Counted from the first letter of the stretch, positions 1-9,299 are shown. The stretch is 64,000 nt of DNA from Janthinobacterium sp051380875 (GCF_051380875.1 NZ_JBNYXW010000007.1:186001-250000), one strand, 5' to 3'. Translations and numbers: made by a program. The notes: generated from the letters alone by a model not told the origin.

Positions 1-40
1 ATGCCTAAATACTAAGTTATTTTGCAGTAGATACACCCCC

Positions 41-62
41 AGGCATGCTTTCCTGCATGCCT
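41..62. repeat. Perfect hairpin upstream of tolC
   Basis: Two 8-base arms (AGGCATGC and GCATGCCT) enclose a 6-base loop. No T-run follows, so a simple intrinsic terminator is unlikely. It may be the end of a transcript from before the window or a structure in the tolC leader. Nothing else recognisable lies in bases 1-160. Confidence 0.45.
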
Positions 63-160
63 GCGGAGGCCTGTACCCCGTTCTTACCCGGACGGGGCAA
101 GGCAAGCTGTAGCAGATTTTTGATTCCATCAACTTTTGACGACTCCAACGGAGAAATGCA

Positions 161-1492
161 ATGCGGAAACCCCTTATCGCCGTACTGATAACCAGCGCCT
201 TTGTCTCGATGACATGCTCGCTGCAAGCGCAGGCGGCCGATCTCATCCAGGTGTACCAGCAGGCGCTGGCCAATGACGCACAGTACGCCAGCGCGCGTGC
301 GGCCTTGTCGGCCGGGATGGAGCGGGTTCCGCAGGGACTGTCAGGCTTGCTGCCGCAAGTGTCTGCCTCGGGCAGCAATACGCGTGGCAACCAGGAGCCG
401 ATTACCCTGATTGACGGCAACAAGATCACCATGCCCACCGTCAACGTGCACACGAATACCTATAACCTGACGCTGGCGCAGCCGCTGTTCCGCTGGGATC
501 GCTGGGAAACTTATCAGCAAAGCAAGCTGGCGCAGGCGATTGCCGAAGCGCAATTTGCACAGGTACAGCAAGACTTGATCACGCGCGTGGCGCAGGCGTA
601 TTTCGACGTGCTGAGCGCGCAAGACAACCTGGGCGCGACGCAGGCGCAAAAAGTCGCCACCACCGAGCAGCTGGCATCGGCCAAACGCAACTTCGAAGTG
701 GGCACGCAAACGATTACCGACACGCATGAAGCGCAAGCGGCCTACGACCTGGTGGTGGCGCAGGAATTTGCCGCCATCAATGACTTGGCCAACAAACGCA
801 GCGCCCTGCAAACCATCATCGGCGAGGCGCCCACGTCGCTGGCGCCGATGCGCACCGGCGTTCTGCTGAGCGCACCGGAACCGGCCACCGTCGAGCCATG
901 GGTGTCGTCCGCCGAAGAACAGAACTTTGGCGTCGTCACGGCCCAGTTCAACGTGGAATCGGCCAAGCGCGATATCGGCCGCAACCGTGCCGGCCACTAT
1001 CCGACCCTGGACCTGATTGCCAACACGGGCCATAGCTACACCACGGGCGGCACGGGTGGCATTAACAATAACGCCATCGGCGTGCAGTGGAGCATTCCGA
1101 TCTTCAGCGGCTTTGCCGTCACCAGCAAGGTGCGCGAATCGATCGCGCTGGAAAACAAGGCCCGCAACGACCTGGAAACGGCACGCCGCACGGCATCGCA
1201 AGGCGCGCGCCAGGCATTTCTCGGCGTCAATAGCGGCCTGGCCCAGGTGAAGGCGCTGGAAGCGGCAGAAGTGTCGAGCAAGTCGGCGCTGGAATCGAAC
1301 CAGCTCGGCTATCAAGTGGGTGTGCGTATCAATATCGACGTCTTGAATGCGCAGAAACAATTGTTCTCCACGCAAAAAGACTTGTCGAAGGCCCGCTACG
1401 ACACCATCATGAATGGCTTGCGCCTGAAGTCGGCGGCCGGTACCTTGAAGGAAACGGATCTGGTGCCAGTGAACGCGCTGCTGGATAAATAA
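161..1492 (+). CDS. tolC: TolC-family outer membrane efflux/secretion protein
   Basis: This 443-residue protein has a signal peptide with likely cleavage after AQA near residue 25, followed by two repeats of the outer membrane efflux protein fold, starting with the DLIQVYQQAL motif typical of TolC. Length and the repeated Ala/Gln-rich helices fit trimeric outer membrane channels that work with RND, MFS or ABC pumps and type I secretion systems. No inner membrane partner is encoded next to it, as is usual for a shared tolC. The ATG is preceded by AACGGAGAAA, a good ribosome binding site. A strong bidirectional terminator follows. Confidence 0.93.
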   Translation: MRKPLIAVLITSAFVSMTCSLQAQAADLIQVYQQALANDAQYASARAALSAGMERVPQGLSGLLPQVSASGSNTRGNQEPITLIDGNKITMPTVNVHTNTYNLTLAQPLFRWDRWETYQQSKLAQAIAEAQFAQVQQDLITRVAQAYFDVLSAQDNLGATQAQKVATTEQLASAKRNFEVGTQTITDTHEAQAAYDLVVAQEFAAINDLANKRSALQTIIGEAPTSLAPMRTGVLLSAPEPATVEPWVSSAEEQNFGVVTAQFNVESAKRDIGRNRAGHYPTLDLIANTGHSYTTGGTGGINNNAIGVQWSIPIFSGFAVTSKVRESIALENKARNDLETARRTASQGARQAFLGVNSGLAQVKALEAAEVSSKSALESNQLGYQVGVRINIDVLNAQKQLFSTQKDLSKARYDTIMNGLRLKSAAGTLKETDLVPVNALLDK

Positions 1493-1511
1493 TCGAGCTT
1501 AATGTTGTTTT

Positions 1512-1556
1512 GCACGAAAAAAAACCAGCACCGGCGGCGCTGGTTTTTTTTCGTGC
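1512..1556. terminator. Bidirectional terminator between tolC and gloA
   Basis: An 18-base perfect inverted repeat (arms 1512-1529 and 1539-1556) contains 8 A on one side and 8 T on the other, so it can act in both directions. It separates convergent tolC and gloA. Confidence 0.92.
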
Positions 1557-1571
1557 TCGATGGAGATAGCC

Positions 1572-1979
1572 TTACAGGCCGCCGCCCTGGCCGTCGAACT
1601 TGCGCTCGATCAATTCGATCTTGTAGCCATCCGGATCGGTGATGAAGGCAATGACCGTGTTGCCGCCTTTGACGGGGCCCGGTTCGCGCGTGACGTTGCC
1701 GCCATTCGCCCGTGCCGCATCGCAAGCGGCGACGATATTGTCGGCCGAGATGGCGATGTGGCCATAGGCCGTGCCCAGCTCGTAGCTGGTCGTGCCATAG
1801 TTATAGGTCAGTTCCAGTTCCGCGTGGTCGGGATTCGCACCGTAGCCGACGAAGGCCAGCGTGTACTGGTATTCCGGGTTGTCGCTGGTGCGCAGCAGCT
1901 TCATGCCCAGGACCTTGGTGTAAAAATCGATGGAGCGCTGCAGGTCGCCGACCCGTAACATGGTGTGCAAAATACGCAT
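1572..1979 (-). CDS. gloA: Glyoxalase I (lactoylglutathione lyase)
   Basis: The 135-residue protein converts the hemithioacetal of methylglyoxal and glutathione to S-lactoylglutathione. It has the VOC fold and the four metal ligands at the E. coli positions: His5, Glu56, His74 and Glu122. The start is the internal ATG that gives MRILHTMLRVGD, the conserved family N-terminus. A longer reading of the frame adds 61 unrelated residues and was not used. It is the downstream partner of osmC on the same strand, with about 125 bases between them. Confidence 0.95.
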   Translation of the reverse strand: MRILHTMLRVGDLQRSIDFYTKVLGMKLLRTSDNPEYQYTLAFVGYGANPDHAELELTYNYGTTSYELGTAYGHIAISADNIVAACDAARANGGNVTREPGPVKGGNTVIAFITDPDGYKIELIERKFDGQGGGL

Positions 1980-2104
1980 CGTGAAATCCTTGATGATGAT
2001 AGGGGAATGGCAGGATTTTATGCGTTTTATGGCTTTTGTGCCGAGCCCACCCCTGCAGCCCTGTTGCAGGACAGCAGTGGACGGCGCAGTTGCTGGATCT
2101 TGAG

Positions 2105-2527
2105 TTACTCCAGATGGGCGTCCAGGGTGATTTCCGTGGCCAGCAATTTGGACACGGGACAACCGAGCTTGGCGCGTAGGGCCGCGTCCTGGAAGGCTTC
2201 GTTGGTGGCGCCAGGGATGGTCGCCACCAGGGTCAAGTGCACGGCCGTGATGGCATAGCTGCCATCGATTTTTTCCAGGCTGACCTCGGCCGTGGTTTTC
2301 AAGGCCGTGGCGCGCATACCCGCCTCGCCCAGCTGGCCGGACAGGGCCATGGTGAAGCAGGCCGCATGGGCGGCGCCGATCAGCTCTTCCGGATTGCTGC
2401 CGGGGCCGTCTTCGAAGCGTGTATTGAAGCCATACGCTACATTGTCGAGCGCGCCGCTTTGGGTCGAAATGAACCCTTTGCCATCTTTAAGGCCGCCACT
2501 CCAGACGGCTGATCCTGTTTTTTTCAT
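2105..2527 (-). CDS. osmC: OsmC-family peroxidase
   Basis: The 140-residue protein matches OsmC, which reduces organic hydroperoxides in the cytoplasm using a cysteine pair. Cys57 (in HAACFTMAL) and Cys123 (in LGCPVSKLL) are the expected peroxidatic and resolving cysteines, and Arg37 and the Glu47/Glu48 region match the active site. The N-terminus MKKTGSAVWSGGLKDGKG is typical. It is followed by glyoxalase I, so the pair may form a small stress-detoxification unit. Confidence 0.93.
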   Translation of the reverse strand: MKKTGSAVWSGGLKDGKGFISTQSGALDNVAYGFNTRFEDGPGSNPEELIGAAHAACFTMALSGQLGEAGMRATALKTTAEVSLEKIDGSYAITAVHLTLVATIPGATNEAFQDAALRAKLGCPVSKLLATEITLDAHLE

Positions 2528-2638
2528 GATGTCCTCCTTGCGTGGTTTGAGAGTCCATCATGCGCGCCCCACCTTGTTGCTTCCGTTCGTTGTGTCACAC
2601 ACTGGGGCATGTGTGCAGTCGCATGCTGCATATGGTGC

Positions 2639-3949
2639 TTAGCGTGCCGGCACCACGCGCCAGATGATATTGCCCACGTCGTCGGCCACCAGCAGCGCGC
2701 CCGCCTTGTCGACGGCGACGCCGACGGGACGCCCCTGCGCCTTGCCATTTTCGTCCAGGAAGCCGCTGAGGATGTCCTGTGGCGTACCATTTGGCATGCC
2801 ATTGGCAAACGGCACGAAAATGACTTTGTAACCACTGAAGGGCTTGCGATTCCACGAGCCGTGCTGGCCGATGAAGGCGCCGCCCTGGTAGCGTTCGGGC
2901 AGCAAACTGCCAGCATAAAACGCCAGGCCCAGCGAGGCCGTGTGCGCGCCCAGCGCATAGTCGGGCGCGATGGCCGTGGCCACCAGTGCGGGGCGCGGCG
3001 GCTTGACGCGCGCATCGACGTGCTGGCCGAAATAGCTGTAAGGCCAGCCATAAAACGCGCCATCCTTGACCGAGGTCATGTAATCGGGAACCAGATCGTT
3101 GCCCAGTTCGTCGCGTTCATTGACGGCCGTCCAGAGTGCGCCTGTCTTTGGTTCCCAAGCCATGCCGTTCGGATTGCGCAAGCCTGTAGCGTAGACCCGC
3201 GCCTTGCCCGTCGCACGCTCGAAGCGCCAGATGGCGGCGCGGCCATCTTCGGCCGCCATGCCGTTCTCGCCCACATTGCTGTTCGAACCAACGGACACAT
3301 ACAAGAACTTGCCGTCGGGACTGGCGACGACGTTCTTGGTCCAGTGGTGGTTGATGGGGCCGCCCGGCAAATCCAACACCTTGGTGCCCTGGGCCGTGAT
3401 GCTGGTTTGCCCTGGTTCGTAAGGAAAGCGCAGCAGGGCGTCCGAGCTGGCGATGTACAGCTCCTTGCCCACCAGGGCCATGCCGAACGGCGAATTCAAG
3501 CCTTGCAGGAATACGCTGCGCGTTTGCGCCACGCCGTTCGCGTCGAGGCCGCGCAGCAGGGTAATGCGGTTGGCGCTGGGTGTGACGGCGCCCGCTTTTT
3601 TCATCTGCGACTGCATGATGGCGCCCTTGATGCCCTTGCTGTCTTCCGGCTTGGGCGGCGCATTTGTTTCCGCCACCAGCACGTCGCCATTCGGCAAGAC
3701 GTACAGCCAGCGTGGATGGTCGAGGTTGCGCGCATAAGCCTGGACGGCCAGGCCGGCCGCGACCACGGGGAGCTGCCCGGCCGTCCAGCGCTGTACGGGA
3801 GCAACATTCACGGTGGGAATCAATTGCTTGTTAGGCGAGGGCAGGACGGGCTGGGGCCCGAAACCGACGGGCATGGCGGGCGCCTGGGCCTGGGCGCCGC
3901 TGGCGCCGCAGCCAGCTGCCAGCAGGAAGGAATAAACGTAGCGGTGCAT
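2639..3949 (-). CDS. Sorbosone dehydrogenase-like PQQ-type sugar dehydrogenase, lipoprotein
   Basis: This 436-residue protein belongs to the L-sorbosone dehydrogenase / GDH beta-propeller family, shown by RNPNGMAWEP, the SWNRKPFSGYKV block and the C-terminal VGNIIWRVV. The N-terminus has a short hydrophobic stretch ending in LAAGC, with Cys14 as a candidate lipidation site, so the protein is probably anchored in the outer membrane facing the periplasm. The substrate is unknown; the family oxidises aldoses or aldehydes with PQQ, but many members are uncharacterised. It lies 39 bases downstream of the small charged protein gene and may be co-transcribed with it. Confidence 0.85.
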   Translation of the reverse strand: MHRYVYSFLLAAGCGASGAQAQAPAMPVGFGPQPVLPSPNKQLIPTVNVAPVQRWTAGQLPVVAAGLAVQAYARNLDHPRWLYVLPNGDVLVAETNAPPKPEDSKGIKGAIMQSQMKKAGAVTPSANRITLLRGLDANGVAQTRSVFLQGLNSPFGMALVGKELYIASSDALLRFPYEPGQTSITAQGTKVLDLPGGPINHHWTKNVVASPDGKFLYVSVGSNSNVGENGMAAEDGRAAIWRFERATGKARVYATGLRNPNGMAWEPKTGALWTAVNERDELGNDLVPDYMTSVKDGAFYGWPYSYFGQHVDARVKPPRPALVATAIAPDYALGAHTASLGLAFYAGSLLPERYQGGAFIGQHGSWNRKPFSGYKVIFVPFANGMPNGTPQDILSGFLDENGKAQGRPVGVAVDKAGALLVADDVGNIIWRVVPAR

Positions 3950-3988
3950 GGTGTACTCCGGAAACGTAACGATGCTTGATGGTTGGAC

Positions 3989-4255
3989 TCAGCGCGCCTT
4001 CTTTGATTCCAGTTGCGCGTCGGGACGGGCTTGTTTCGGTGCGGCTGGCTTGACCTTTTCCACGCCGGGCTGGGCGTGCCGGTCGGTGTCGACCAGCCCT
4101 TGCTCCAAGTCGCTTGCCGCTTGCTGCATGATCTTGCGCGGACGCACGTTTTGCGCGTCGGGAGACTCGTCGCGTTCGTGCGGCAGGCGCTCGACGCCAT
4201 CGTTTTTCACCTTGGCATCGGTATTGATCTTGCGCTCGCTATGCTGGGTAACCAT
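3989..4255 (-). CDS. Small charged conserved hypothetical protein
   Basis: This 88-residue, very hydrophilic protein has no membrane segment or signal peptide. Its core VERLPHERDESPDAQ and the following segment PRKIMQQAASDLEQGLVDTD resemble a small-protein family I have seen in Oxalobacteraceae (recollection, not a search). The start is the ATG at 4255, preceded by CTTCAGGAG. A longer reading to 4390 has no such site. It is probably a disordered or helical cytoplasmic protein; function is unknown. Confidence 0.75.
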   Translation of the reverse strand: MVTQHSERKINTDAKVKNDGVERLPHERDESPDAQNVRPRKIMQQAASDLEQGLVDTDRHAQPGVEKVKPAAPKQARPDAQLESKKAR

Positions 4256-4518
4256 ATACGCTCCTGAAGGGAAACAATGACTGATGCCAGTGTCATGCTG
4301 CAACTGCCCGCTGGCAAGCAGATTTGCCTGCGCAGGGAGCGCTGGCGCACGCATGGGCGATTCTTTTTCTGCGCTACACTGCGGCAACACTTAAAAACGC
4401 CCCTTGCGGGCACACCGCCGCCGCACTATACTGTGCATACATACAGTATCATGCAATGCCGGCGTGCAGCGTGACAGCCAGGGGCGACTTGCCACCGAAT
4501 TCATTTGCCGAGACTTTT

Positions 4519-5472
4519 ATGCCCGTCGAAAAACACGCCGAACCGCCAGCAGCGACCTTGCCAGCCCCGGGGCATGCCTTTAACCTGGGCGCCAAGACCA
4601 TCGCCCTGGTCGTGCGCCAGAATACGGATGGCATTGCCGAGCCCGTAAAAAGCATCGTCGATTTCTTGCAGATGCTGGGCCATACCATCGTGTTTGAAGC
4701 GGAAACGGCCGCGCATCTGGACTTTCCTGGCGTGCGCGCCATGTCGCCGGCCGAGATCGGCGCTGCCGCCGATTGCGCCATCGTCATGGGCGGCGATGGC
4801 ACCATGCTGGGCATTGCGCGCCAGCTGGCGCCATTCGACGTACCTTTGATCGGTATCAATCAAGGGCGTCTGGGTTTCATGACGGACATTGCGCTCGAGC
4901 GCATGCTGCCCGTGCTGGCGCAAATTCTTGGCGGCCGTTTCAAGGCCGAGCGCCGCACCTTGCTTGAAGGTAGCGTGCTGCGCGACGGCGAGTCGATCCA
5001 CGTGGGCATGGCCGTCAACGATGTGGTCGTCTCGCGCGGCGCCGGCGCCGGCATGGCCGAATTGCGCGTCGATGTGGATGGGCACTTCATGTACAACCAG
5101 CGTTCGGACGGGCTGATCATCGCCACGCCAACGGGCTCGACCGCGTACTCGCTGTCGGCCGGCGGCCCGCTGCTGCACCCGACTCTGGGCGGCATCGTGC
5201 TCGTGCCGATTGCCCCGCATGCGTTGTCGAACCGGCCTATCGTCTTGCCCGATTCCAGCCAGATCGTGGTGGAAATCGTGCGCGGACGCGATATCAGCGT
5301 CAATTTCGACATGCAGACGTTTGCCAGCCTGATCCAGCAAGACCGCATCATCATTCGCCGTTCGCCGCACACGATTACCTTCCTGCATCCGGAGGGGTGG
5401 AGCTACTACAACACCCTGCGTGAAAAACTGCACTGGAACGAGTACCCGTCGGGCGAGGGCAAGCTCAGCTAA
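4519..5472 (+). CDS. nadK: NAD kinase
   Basis: The 317-residue enzyme phosphorylates NAD to NADP in the cytoplasm. It shows the family signatures: GGDGT at residues 91-95, AVND near 165-168 and TPTGSTAYSLSAGGP at 203-217. The start at 4519 was chosen because the upstream extension to 4324 lies in a divergent promoter region and has no homology-like features. It is followed after 47 bases by recN, an order conserved in Burkholderiales. In many relatives hrcA lies just upstream; here that place holds divergent genes instead. Confidence 0.95.
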   Translation: MPVEKHAEPPAATLPAPGHAFNLGAKTIALVVRQNTDGIAEPVKSIVDFLQMLGHTIVFEAETAAHLDFPGVRAMSPAEIGAAADCAIVMGGDGTMLGIARQLAPFDVPLIGINQGRLGFMTDIALERMLPVLAQILGGRFKAERRTLLEGSVLRDGESIHVGMAVNDVVVSRGAGAGMAELRVDVDGHFMYNQRSDGLIIATPTGSTAYSLSAGGPLLHPTLGGIVLVPIAPHALSNRPIVLPDSSQIVVEIVRGRDISVNFDMQTFASLIQQDRIIIRRSPHTITFLHPEGWSYYNTLREKLHWNEYPSGEGKLS

Positions 5473-5519
5473 CGTTGTCTCCACCTCAACCCGCGGTGCG
5501 CCGCCTAACTACAGAAGCC

Positions 5520-7187
5520 ATGCTCCATACACTGTCCATCCGCGATTTTGTCATTGTCGATACCATTGAACTGGAATTTTCCGCTGGCTTCAGCGTGCTG
5601 ACGGGCGAGACGGGCGCCGGCAAGTCCATCCTCATCGATGCGCTGACCCTGGCGCTGGGTGGCCGCGGCGATGCCAGCGTGGTGCGCGAAGGCGCAGCCA
5701 AGGCTGACATCACGGCCGATTTCTCCGTCAGCGACGTGGCGCAGGCGTGGCTGGTGGCCCATGAATTTGCCAACGATGATGGCGGCGCCCTGCTGCGCCG
5801 CGTGATCGACAATGCGGGCCGCTCGAAGGCGTACATCAACGGCATCCCCGCCACGGCGGCGCAGCTGCGCGAGCTGGGCGACATGCTGGTCGACATCCAT
5901 GGCCAGCATGCGCATCAGTCGCTGTTGAAAAGCGAGGCGCAGCGGGCCCTGCTCGACGGCCAAGCGACGGCGCGCGAGGCAGGCGCCGAGCAAGACGCGC
6001 GGCAAGTGGCGGCACTGCACAAGCGCTGGCGCGCGCTGGTGCGCCAGCGTGAAGAATTCGAAACCAACGCCGCCAACGTGCTGTACGAGCGCGAGCGCCT
6101 GGAATGGCAGGTGGGCGAATTGGAAAAGCTGGCCGCCAAGCCCGGCGAATGGACGGACATCACGAACGAGCACAGCCGCCTGTCGCACGCGGCCAGCCTG
6201 CTGGAAGGGGCGCAGGAAGCGCTGTCCACTATTTCCGAGTCGGAAGACCACCCGATCGTCTCGCAACTGTCGGCCCTGAACCAGAAGCTGGGCAAGCTGG
6301 TGTCCGTGGATGCGCAATTGCAGCCGATTGTCGACCTGATCGAATCGTCGCGCATCCAGCTGCAGGAATCCGTGTATGCGCTGAACAATTACCTGGACCG
6401 CGTGGAGCTGGACCCGGAGCGGCTGCACCAGCTCGATGCGCGCATGGAAGTGATGCACAGCACGGCGCGCAAATTTCGCGTCACGCCCGAAGAATTGCCT
6501 GAGGAACACGCCAAACTGTCGGAAAAGCTGCAACACCTGGCCGACGCTTCCGATATCGAAGGCTTGCTGCGCCAGGAAGCGAAGATCGAGGCCGAATACC
6601 GCAGCGTTGCCGAGCGCTTGTCCAACACGCGCCGCGCGGCCGCACTCGAACTGGGACAGGCCGTTACGCGCGCCATGCAGGAACTGAGTATGACGGGTGG
6701 CAGTTTCGAGATTGCATTGAACCCGTGCGAGCCGGCCACGCATGGCCTGGAGCAGGTGGAGTTTCTGGTTGCCGGCCATGCGGGCACGGCGCCCCGCTCA
6801 CTGGCCAAGGTCGCCTCCGGCGGCGAACTGGCGCGCATCGCGCTGGCCATCTCCGTCATCACCTCGCACGCCACCACTACGCCCACCTTGATCTTCGACG
6901 AAGTCGACAGTGGTATCGGCGGTGCCGTGGCCGAAGTGGTGGGGCGTTTGCTCAAACGCCTGGGGCAAGGGCGGCAAGTGCTGTGCGTGACCCATTTGCC
7001 GCAAGTGGCCAGCCAGGCCAATCAACATTTCCAGGTGGCAAAAAGCACTTTGGACAATGGCAAGACGGCTTCGCGCATCGACATGCTCGACGCCAAGGCC
7101 AGGGTGGAAGAAGTGGCACGCATGCTGGGCGGCCTGGAAATCACGGCCACCACGCGCAAGCACGCGCGCGAATTGCTGGCGACTTGA
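5520..7187 (+). CDS. recN: DNA repair protein RecN
   Basis: The 555-residue SMC-like ATPase acts in recombinational repair of double-strand breaks. Walker A GETGAGKS is at residues 29-36. The long middle part (about 150-390) is a coiled coil, and the C-terminal half carries the signature ASGGELARI near 432 and Walker B LIFDEVDSGIGG near 457. The ATG at 5520 gives MLHTLSIRDF, the conserved N-terminus. No clear LexA box was seen immediately upstream. Confidence 0.95.
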   Translation: MLHTLSIRDFVIVDTIELEFSAGFSVLTGETGAGKSILIDALTLALGGRGDASVVREGAAKADITADFSVSDVAQAWLVAHEFANDDGGALLRRVIDNAGRSKAYINGIPATAAQLRELGDMLVDIHGQHAHQSLLKSEAQRALLDGQATAREAGAEQDARQVAALHKRWRALVRQREEFETNAANVLYERERLEWQVGELEKLAAKPGEWTDITNEHSRLSHAASLLEGAQEALSTISESEDHPIVSQLSALNQKLGKLVSVDAQLQPIVDLIESSRIQLQESVYALNNYLDRVELDPERLHQLDARMEVMHSTARKFRVTPEELPEEHAKLSEKLQHLADASDIEGLLRQEAKIEAEYRSVAERLSNTRRAAALELGQAVTRAMQELSMTGGSFEIALNPCEPATHGLEQVEFLVAGHAGTAPRSLAKVASGGELARIALAISVITSHATTTPTLIFDEVDSGIGGAVAEVVGRLLKRLGQGRQVLCVTHLPQVASQANQHFQVAKSTLDNGKTASRIDMLDAKARVEEVARMLGGLEITATTRKHARELLAT

Positions 7188-7196
7188 GCGTCAGTC

Positions 7197-7223
7197 GGGG
7201 TCTGACCCTCCGGGTCATACCCC
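7197..7223. repeat. REP-like palindrome copy 1 (GGGGTC family)
   Basis: GGGGTCTGACCC and GGGTCATACCCC form a near-perfect stem around a 3-base loop in the recN-hemH gap. The following bases CCCCAGCCTTGC and a nearby AGGGTT match the tail of the second copy at 28940-28967, so the two look like members of one dispersed repeat family. Confidence 0.7.
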
Positions 7224-7303
7224 AGCCTTGCCTTTAGGGTTAGTTGTAGCAAGTACCACTTATAATGGTTGCCTATCCCGTCCAACGTCTTCGAAGAGCC
7301 TTC

Positions 7304-8413
7304 ATGTCATTTCAAACAGAACCTCCGTACACGCATGGCAGTGTCGAGCGCAGCGCCGTGGTGCTGGTCAATCTGGGGACGCCCGATGCGCCGACCGCGT
7401 CGGCCGTGCGGCGCTACCTGAAACAATTTTTGTCCGATCCGCGCGTGGTCGAGATTCCCCGCATCGTCTGGTGGTTTATCTTGCACCTGATCATCCTGCC
7501 GTTCCGCTCCAGCCAGTCGGCGAAGAAATACGCGTCGATCTGGACGCGCGACGGTTCCCCCCTGAAAGTGCACACGCAACAGCAGGCCACATTGCTGGCC
7601 GGTGCGCTGGCCGAACGGGGCCATGATGGCGTGACGGTGGCCATGGCCATGCGCTACGGTTCGCCATCCTTGCCCGAGGTGCTGGCCAGGCTGAAAAGTG
7701 AAGGCTGCGAGCGCATCGCCATCTTGCCTGCCTATCCGCAATATTCGGGCACGACGACGGGTTCCATTTACGACGCCGTGTTTGCCCATTACGCCACGGT
7801 GCGCAATGTGCCGGAATTGCGCTTCATCAAACAGTATCACGCGCACGACAGATATATCGACGCCCTGCGCGACTCGGTGCTGAACCACTGGGAAGCGCAT
7901 GGCCGGCCTGAAAAACTGGTGATGAGTTTTCATGGCGTGCCCAAGCGTACCTTGCTGCTGGGCGACCCGTATCACTGCCAATGCCTGAAAACGGCACGCT
8001 TGCTGGCGCAAAAATTAAAATTAACACAAGATCAATATGTGGTGACCTTCCAGTCGCGTTTCGGCAAGGCCGAATGGCTGCAGCCCTACACGGCGCCCAC
8101 CCTGGTGGCGCTGGCGCAGCAGGGCGTCAAGCGCGTCGATTTGCTGTGCCCGGGCTTTACCAGCGATTGCCTGGAAACCCTGGAAGAGATTGCCATGGAA
8201 GCCAGGCATGATTTCGAAACGGCCGGTGGCCAGCATTTTCACTACATTGCTTGCCTGAATGAAACGCCGGCCTGGATCGCCGGCCTGGCGGAAATTGCCG
8301 AACAACACATGATCGGCTGGCCGACGATGAAGACGGCGGCGCAGTGCGCAGCGGACAAGAAGGCTGGCGGGCAGGCGCGCACGGCCGCACTGGCCTTGGG
8401 CGCGGCGAATTAG
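7304..8413 (+). CDS. hemH: Ferrochelatase
   Basis: The 369-residue enzyme inserts Fe(II) into protoporphyrin IX, the last step of protoheme synthesis. Conserved segments include VLVNLGTPDAP (20-30), the catalytic His210 in MSFHGVPKR and the acidic CLETLEEI motif near 289-296. The ATG at 7304 gives the usual short N-terminal extension; a TATAAT at 7261-7266 is a possible -10 box. A GC-rich hairpin follows the gene. It stands between recN and grpE, as in many relatives. Confidence 0.95.
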   Translation: MSFQTEPPYTHGSVERSAVVLVNLGTPDAPTASAVRRYLKQFLSDPRVVEIPRIVWWFILHLIILPFRSSQSAKKYASIWTRDGSPLKVHTQQQATLLAGALAERGHDGVTVAMAMRYGSPSLPEVLARLKSEGCERIAILPAYPQYSGTTTGSIYDAVFAHYATVRNVPELRFIKQYHAHDRYIDALRDSVLNHWEAHGRPEKLVMSFHGVPKRTLLLGDPYHCQCLKTARLLAQKLKLTQDQYVVTFQSRFGKAEWLQPYTAPTLVALAQQGVKRVDLLCPGFTSDCLETLEEIAMEARHDFETAGGQHFHYIACLNETPAWIAGLAEIAEQHMIGWPTMKTAAQCAADKKAGGQARTAALALGAAN

Positions 8414-8434
8414 AAATAATTTCTCTTTTGCAAT

Positions 8435-8460
8435 ACAAAGCCGCGCTTGCGCGGCTTTGT
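8435..8460 (+). terminator. Terminator after hemH
   Basis: A 10-base perfect stem (8435-8444 and 8451-8460) with a 6-base loop GCTTGC ends in TTTGT. The T-run is short, so termination may be moderate. Confidence 0.7.
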
Positions 8461-8660
8461 CATTTCTGGCGCAGGCAGAGGTTTTCCGAATAGCAACATC
8501 GTCAGTGGCAATGGCCATGACGGGACTGGTAGAATGCCGGCTTCGCAGAGGAAGCAGGCTGATTCAGAGGGGATGCACGGTTCGCGGTCTGAAACGGGTA
8601 GTGATTTGTAATAAGCTGTAACATTGGCTGGCGTAAACCTTGGCGCTCACATCAATACCC

Positions 8661-8688
8661 CTTGAAACAGTAGGATATAGCCCCATCT
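8661..8688 (+). promoter_or_regulatory. Sigma-32 (RpoH) heat-shock promoter of grpE
   Basis: CTTGAAA at 8661-8667 and CCCCATCT at 8681-8688 are separated by 13 bases. Both boxes match the sigma-32 consensus (CTTGAAA, CCCCATnT) exactly. The grpE start codon lies 67 bases downstream. Confidence 0.9.
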
Positions 8689-8754
8689 GCTGGCTAGTGT
8701 TGTAAAGATGTATAGCCTAACCCATTTAAGTCATTGATTGTAGGAGCTTTCTAG

Positions 8755-9276
8755 ATGCAAGATCAGGAAAATCAAGCTGTACCTAATCCGCAAGCGGACG
8801 CCGCGGCTCCCGCAGAGCCTACTTTGGAAGAGCAGCTGGCGAGTACCGAAGCGCGTCTTGCAGAGATGCACGATGCCTTCATGCGCGCCAAGGCCGATGG
8901 AGAAAATATCCGCCGCCGCGCGCAGGAAGATGTTGCTAAAGCGCATAAATTCGCAGTGGAAAGCTTTGCCGAAGCCATGGTGCCGGTGAAAGACAGCCTG
9001 GAAATGGCGCTGGCGGTGGAAGCACCGACCATCGAGTCGCTGAAAGAAGGCGTCGAGATGACCCTGAAGCAATTGAGCGCCGCGTTTGAGCGCAACCGTC
9101 TGGTGGAAGTGTTGCCAGTGCAGGGCGACAAGCTCGATCCGATGAAACACCAGGCAGTTGCCGTGGTACCAGCGGAGCAGGAAGCCAATACCATCGTGTC
9201 AGTCTTGCAAAAGGGCTATATGATTGCGGACCGCCTGCTGCGTCCGGCCATTGTGACTACCGCGCAAGCAAAATAA
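8755..9276 (+). CDS. grpE: Nucleotide exchange factor GrpE
   Basis: The 173-residue protein releases ADP from DnaK. It has an acidic disordered N-terminus, a long helix from about residue 25 to 80, and the C-terminal beta domain with DPMKHQAVA and GYMIADRLLRPAIV. The ribosome binding site is TAGGAGC. Transcription probably starts at the sigma-32 promoter 67-94 bases upstream, and the gene precedes dnaK. Confidence 0.97.
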   Translation: MQDQENQAVPNPQADAAAPAEPTLEEQLASTEARLAEMHDAFMRAKADGENIRRRAQEDVAKAHKFAVESFAEAMVPVKDSLEMALAVEAPTIESLKEGVEMTLKQLSAAFERNRLVEVLPVQGDKLDPMKHQAVAVVPAEQEANTIVSVLQKGYMIADRLLRPAIVTTAQAK

Positions 9277-9299
9277 TCAGAGTGCGGCATCAAGCAAGC

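Larger units (their letters stand above)
8414..8754. other. hemH-grpE intergenic region (341 bases)
   Basis: The region holds the hemH terminator and the sigma-32 promoter of grpE. I see no coding potential, no hrcA and no CIRCE inverted repeat (TTAGCACTC-N9-GAGTGCTAA). The stretch between about 8470 and 8650 shows nothing else I can interpret. Confidence 0.7.

Noticed and set aside
2609..3979. 456-codon forward frame opposite the sorbosone dehydrogenase-like gene
   Set aside because: Shadow of a well-supported gene; composition is atypical and no motif is visible.
5475..5519. Longer recN start
   Set aside because: The residues before MLHTLSIRDF do not fit the family, and the ATG at 5520 gives the conserved N-terminus.
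8414..8754. hrcA or CIRCE element near grpE
   Set aside because: Looked for the CIRCE inverted repeat and a frame for the repressor and found neither; the promoter is of sigma-32 type.
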